A DNA stretch of 64,000 nucleotides. It comes from Streptomyces tanashiensis (lineage in GTDB: Bacteria > Actinomycetota > Actinomycetes > Streptomycetales > Streptomycetaceae). Shown piece after piece: positions 61,014 through 64,000 of the stretch. The position numbers and the translations under genes are program-made. How positions within the stretch are numbered: position 1 is the stretch's first letter; every line of letters begins with the position of its first letter. The notes under the pieces were generated by a model. That model searched no databases, was not told the DNA's origin, and saw only the letters and a program-made list of their open reading frames with translations. The stretch spans positions 124,001 to 188,000 of the forward strand of contig NZ_BMRZ01000005.1 of the NCBI RefSeq assembly GCF_014648895.1. The letters run 5' to 3'.

Positions 61014-62036
61014 ATGCCCATCGCAACCCCCGAGGTCTACAACGAGATGCTCGACCGGGCGAAGGCAGGCAAGTTCGCCTACCCGGCCATCAACGTGACC
61101 TCGTCCCAGACCCTGCACGCTGCTCTGCGCGGCTTCGCGGAGGCCGAGAGCGACGGCATCATCCAGATCTCGACCGGCGGTGCCGAGTTCCTGGGCGGTC
61201 AGTACAGCAAGGACATGGTCACGGGCGCCGTTGCCCTGGCCGAGTTCGCGCACATCGTCGCCGCGAAGTACGACATCACGGTCGCGCTGCACACCGACCA
61301 CTGCCCGAAGGACAAGCTGGACGGCTACGTCCGTCCGCTGCTCGACATCTCCGCCGAGCGTGTCGCCCGTGGCGAGAACCCGCTGTTCCAGTCGCACATG
61401 TGGGACGGCTCCGCCGAGACCCTCGCCGACAACCTGGCCATCGGCCAGGAGCTGCTCGCGAAGGCCGCCGCCGCCAAGATCATTCTTGAGGTCGAGATCA
61501 CCCCGACCGGCGGCGAGGAGGACGGCGTCAGCCACGAGATCAACGACGAGCTGTACACCACCGTCGACGACGCCATCCGCACCGCCGAGGCCCTCGGCCT
61601 GGGCGAGAAGGGCCGCTACCTGCTCGCCGCGTCCTTCGGCAACGTGCACGGCGTCTACAAGCCGGGCAACGTCGTGCTCCGCCCCGAGCTCCTCAAGGAC
61701 CTCCAGGCGGGCGTCGCCGCCAAGTTCGGCAAGGCCGACCCGTTCGACTTCGTCTTCCACGGCGGATCGGGCTCGACGGCCGAGGAGATCGCCACCGCGC
61801 TCGAGAACGGCGTCGTGAAGATGAACCTCGACACCGACACCCAGTACGCCTTCACCCGCCCGGTCGTGGACCACATGTTCCGCAACTACGACGGTGTCCT
61901 GAAGGTCGACGGCGAGGTCGGCAAGAAGTCCACCTACGACCCGCGCACCTGGGGCAAGCTGGCCGAGGCCGGCATGGCCGTCCGCGTGACCGAGGCGTGC
62001 GCCGCGCTGCGCTCGACCGGCACGAAGCTGAAGTAA
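61014..62036 (+). CDS. fba: Class II fructose-bisphosphate aldolase
   Basis: A 340-residue zinc-dependent aldolase: ALHTDHCPKDKLDGYVRPLLD (zinc ligands), EVEITPTGGEEDGV, AASFGNVHGVYKPGN and VFHGGSGSTAEEI, all in order. It splits fructose 1,6-bisphosphate in glycolysis and gluconeogenesis. AAGGAG is upstream of the ATG. The region between it and pyrE (60792-61013) holds the parS terminator and the promoter. Confidence 0.98.
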   Translation: MPIATPEVYNEMLDRAKAGKFAYPAINVTSSQTLHAALRGFAEAESDGIIQISTGGAEFLGGQYSKDMVTGAVALAEFAHIVAAKYDITVALHTDHCPKDKLDGYVRPLLDISAERVARGENPLFQSHMWDGSAETLADNLAIGQELLAKAAAAKIILEVEITPTGGEEDGVSHEINDELYTTVDDAIRTAEALGLGEKGRYLLAASFGNVHGVYKPGNVVLRPELLKDLQAGVAAKFGKADPFDFVFHGGSGSTAEEIATALENGVVKMNLDTDTQYAFTRPVVDHMFRNYDGVLKVDGEVGKKSTYDPRTWGKLAEAGMAVRVTEACAALRSTGTKLK

Positions 62037-62048
62037 GCGTGTGAACGA

Positions 62049-62079
62049 CGGGCCCGGTACCTCCTGAGGTGCCGGGCCC
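62049..62079 (+). terminator. Terminator of fba
   Basis: GGGCCCGGTACCTC and GAGGTGCCGGGCCC form a 14-bp stem (one G.T pair) right after the aldolase stop. Confidence 0.8.
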
Positions 62080-62104
62080 TCGTGCGTCCGACGGGAAGGG
62101 CCTG

Positions 62105-63262
62105 ATGTACGACTTCGACCGGGAGATAGACCGGCACGGGACCTGGTCGGTCCAGTGGGACGGCGTGGCGGACCGCTTCGGCGTCTCCGACCTGCTGCCC
62201 TTCACCATCTCCGACATGGACTTCGCCTCCCCGCCGGAGGTCCTCGCGGCCCTGCGCGAGCGCGTCGACCACGGGGTCTTCGGCTACACGGACTGGCGGC
62301 TCGGCGAGTTCCGGGAGGCGATCCGCCACTGGTACGCCAGCCGGTACGGCGCCGAGATCGACCCCGGCACCCTCGTGTACGCGCCGTCCGTGCTCTCCCA
62401 GCTCTCGCAGCTGCTCCAGATGTGGACCGCCCCCGGCGACGGCGTGGTCGTCCACACCCCCACGTACGACGGCTTCCGCAAGGCCGTCACCGGGCTCGGG
62501 CGCGAGCTGCGGGGCGTCCCGGTCGGTGACCTGGAGGCCCTGGAGCGGGAGCTGGCCCGGCCGGACAGCCGGATGCTGCTGCTCTGCTCCCCGCACAACC
62601 CGACCGGCCGGGTGTGGACGGAGGAGGAGCTCAGGGTCTTCGCCGAGCTGGCCGAGCGGCACGGCGCGGCCGTCGTCAGCGACGAGATCCACGCCGACCT
62701 GACGACCGACGGCCACCGGCACATCCCCTGGACGCGGATCGCCGAGCCGGGACGGGGCCGCCGCTGGGCCCTGGTCACCTCCGGCACGAAGGCCTTCAAC
62801 TTCCCGGCGCTCTCCGGCTCGTACGGCATGATCGGCGACCCCGACGAGCGCCAGGCCTTCATCCGGCGCATGGAGACCGGCGAGGGGCTCGCCTCGCCCG
62901 CGGTCCTCTCCCTGACCGCCCACATCGCCGCGTACCGGCACGGCGCGGCCTGGCTGGACGAGCTGCGCGCCTATGTGGCGGGGACGATGGGCCTGCTCCG
63001 CGAGCGGCTGGCGGGTCTGCCGGGCGTGGACTGGACGCCCCCGCAGGCCGGCTATCTGGCCTGGATCGACCTGCGGCCGCTCGGGATCGAGGAGAGCCGG
63101 CTCCAGGAGGAGCTGGTGACGGTGGAGAAGGTCGCGATCATGCCGGGCGGGGTGTACGGCACGCCCGGCTTCGTCCGGCTGAACGTCGGGTGCCCCCGGA
63201 GCAAGGCCGAGCGGGGCGCGGACGCGCTGGTCAGGGCGGCGGAGCGGCTGCGCCGCGGCTGA
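62105..63262 (+). CDS. MalY/PatB-type aminotransferase (cystathionine beta-lyase)
   Basis: A 385-residue fold-type I PLP enzyme: MYDFDREIDRHGTWSVQWDG, LPFTISDMDFASPPEV, VFGYTDWRLGEFREAIRHWY, LLCSPHNPTGRVWTEEEL and the PLP lysine in TSGTKAFNFPAL. The motifs WxxxYG-type start and DMDF are those of MalY/PatB C-S lyases, which cleave cystathionine to homocysteine, pyruvate and ammonia. The ATG at 62105 starts the family motif. Confidence 0.93.
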   Translation: MYDFDREIDRHGTWSVQWDGVADRFGVSDLLPFTISDMDFASPPEVLAALRERVDHGVFGYTDWRLGEFREAIRHWYASRYGAEIDPGTLVYAPSVLSQLSQLLQMWTAPGDGVVVHTPTYDGFRKAVTGLGRELRGVPVGDLEALERELARPDSRMLLLCSPHNPTGRVWTEEELRVFAELAERHGAAVVSDEIHADLTTDGHRHIPWTRIAEPGRGRRWALVTSGTKAFNFPALSGSYGMIGDPDERQAFIRRMETGEGLASPAVLSLTAHIAAYRHGAAWLDELRAYVAGTMGLLRERLAGLPGVDWTPPQAGYLAWIDLRPLGIEESRLQEELVTVEKVAIMPGGVYGTPGFVRLNVGCPRSKAERGADALVRAAERLRRG

Positions 63263-63367
63263 CGGGATACCGGGAGGCGGGGTGTCGGCGGCGTGATCTA
63301 GTCTGCGCTGACCGAGCCCCGATGTCCGTGGGCCGGAGACCATGTTTTTCTGGGGGGTCTCTTCATC

Positions 63368-64000
63368 GTGCGCAAGCGCACTCTCTCGGCCGCGACCTCG
63401 TTCGCGGTCCTCGTCAGCTCCGCGGCCCTGGTCGCGGGCGCGGCCGGCCAGGCGGCCGCCGACAGCAGCAAGGCCCTTCCGCTGTCGTCCGTGGGCGACA
63501 TGGTGGTGGACGGCGTCCACCGGAAGATCTTCGTCAGCGACCCGTACCTCGGGAAGGTCGTCGCGACCGACTACGCGGGCACGGTGCTGAGCACCGTCAC
63601 CGGCCTGCCCGGGGTCACCGGGCTCGCCCTCTCCGCCGACTCGGGGAGCCTGTACGCCGCGGTGCCGGGCGCCGACGCCGTGGTCGCCCTGGACGCGCAG
63701 GCGGTGACCGAGCGGGCCCGGTACGCCACCGGCGAGGGCACCGACCCGCAGTACGTGGCCTCCGCGGGCGGCAGGATCTGGTTCGGCTACGGCACGAACG
63801 AGGACGGTGACATCGGTTCGATCGACACGTCCGGCGAGCAGCCCGTGGTGACCCTGGGCCAGGACGCGGAGATCAACTACTCCGGCGCCCCGCGGCTCGT
63901 CGCCTCGCCGACGGACCCGAACGCCATCGCCGCCGTGTCCTCGTACTACCACTGGTTCCGGATCGGTGCGTACGACGTGAGCACGGGCACCGCGGTCCGC
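63368..64000 (+). CDS. Secreted beta-propeller (YncE-like) protein, partial
   Basis: The first 211 codons of an exported protein; it continues past the right edge. A signal peptide (RKRTLSAATSFAVLVSSAALVAGAAGQAAA) is followed by repeats of the SMP-30/YncE seven-bladed type: VDGVHRKIFVSDPYLGKVVATDYAGTVLSTV and SADSGSLYAAVPGADAVVALDA. Streptomyces homologues often end in Ig-like repeats. GTG 63368 is the start used. Confidence 0.8.
   Translation, partial: MRKRTLSAATSFAVLVSSAALVAGAAGQAAADSSKALPLSSVGDMVVDGVHRKIFVSDPYLGKVVATDYAGTVLSTVTGLPGVTGLALSADSGSLYAAVPGADAVVALDAQAVTERARYATGEGTDPQYVASAGGRIWFGYGTNEDGDIGSIDTSGEQPVVTLGQDAEINYSGAPRLVASPTDPNAIAAVSSYYHWFRIGAYDVSTGTAVR

Overview
The window is a piece of a Streptomyces chromosome. 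The evidence is very high GC with strong third-position bias, GTG starts, a dnaK-grpE-dnaJ-hspR operon and a clpB gene that both carry HspR (HAIR) operators, a perfect Streptomyces-type parS site, and families typical of the genus (SCO5918-like, DUF5753-type XRE, SARP/BTAD regulators, HSP18-type regulator). The right part (about 37.7-64 kb) looks like origin-proximal core chromosome: dcd, a phosphoribosyltransferase, a large Fe-S oxidoreductase, the chaperone operon, clpB, a spermidine-synthase-like protein, pyrE and fba.

Left part (1-18 kb): mostly metabolism and regulation. It has a partial 2-hydroxyacid dehydrogenase, a membrane protein, a MerR regulator divergent from a YhgE/Pip-like export permease, a GadC-like amino-acid antiporter with a small partner, a GATase1/AraC regulator, a metallo-hydrolase, a cold-stress cluster (BldC/MerR-like regulator, SCO5918-like protein, DEAD-box helicase, CspA), a methyltransferase, glutamate decarboxylase, a VOC protein with a truncated AraC regulator, an Old Yellow Enzyme divergent from a LysR regulator, and an acetyltransferase. 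The antiporter and the decarboxylase could together form an acid-resistance or GABA route.

Middle (18.07-37.7 kb): an accretion island next to a tRNA-Gly(CCC) gene at 37.63-37.70 kb. The tRNA 3' half plus its terminator hairpin is repeated, with increasing decay, at about 31.46, 22.22, 20.53, 19.55 and 18.07 kb, so the interval is cut into five tandem modules. No integrase or transposase is visible. The modules carry a triple-repeat secreted protein; gene fragments; a membrane protein; an M23 peptidase; a large stress module (HSP18-type regulator, Hsp20, two DUF2267 proteins and a second MerR/SCO5918/CBS/helicase/CspA set paralogous to the one at 8-11 kb); a three-gene operon with a split peptidase-S74 domain and a 2OG-Fe(II) hydroxylase; an XRE regulator; a large SARP-NB-ARC-TPR regulator; and a MOSC protein.

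Right part, points of interest: between hspR and clpB lies a compact unit of a LuxR-type regulator, a 72-residue secreted peptide with four DPGW motifs, and a Rieske-like protein that seems to lack the cluster ligands. Two adjacent tiny membrane proteins carry Ser/Cys and Gly/Cys tails and share a duplicated leader. The terminator after pyrE has a perfect parS site at its centre. The most noteworthy observations are the tRNA-Gly island, the split S74/hydroxylase operon, the DPGW-peptide unit and the duplicated cold-stress cluster.
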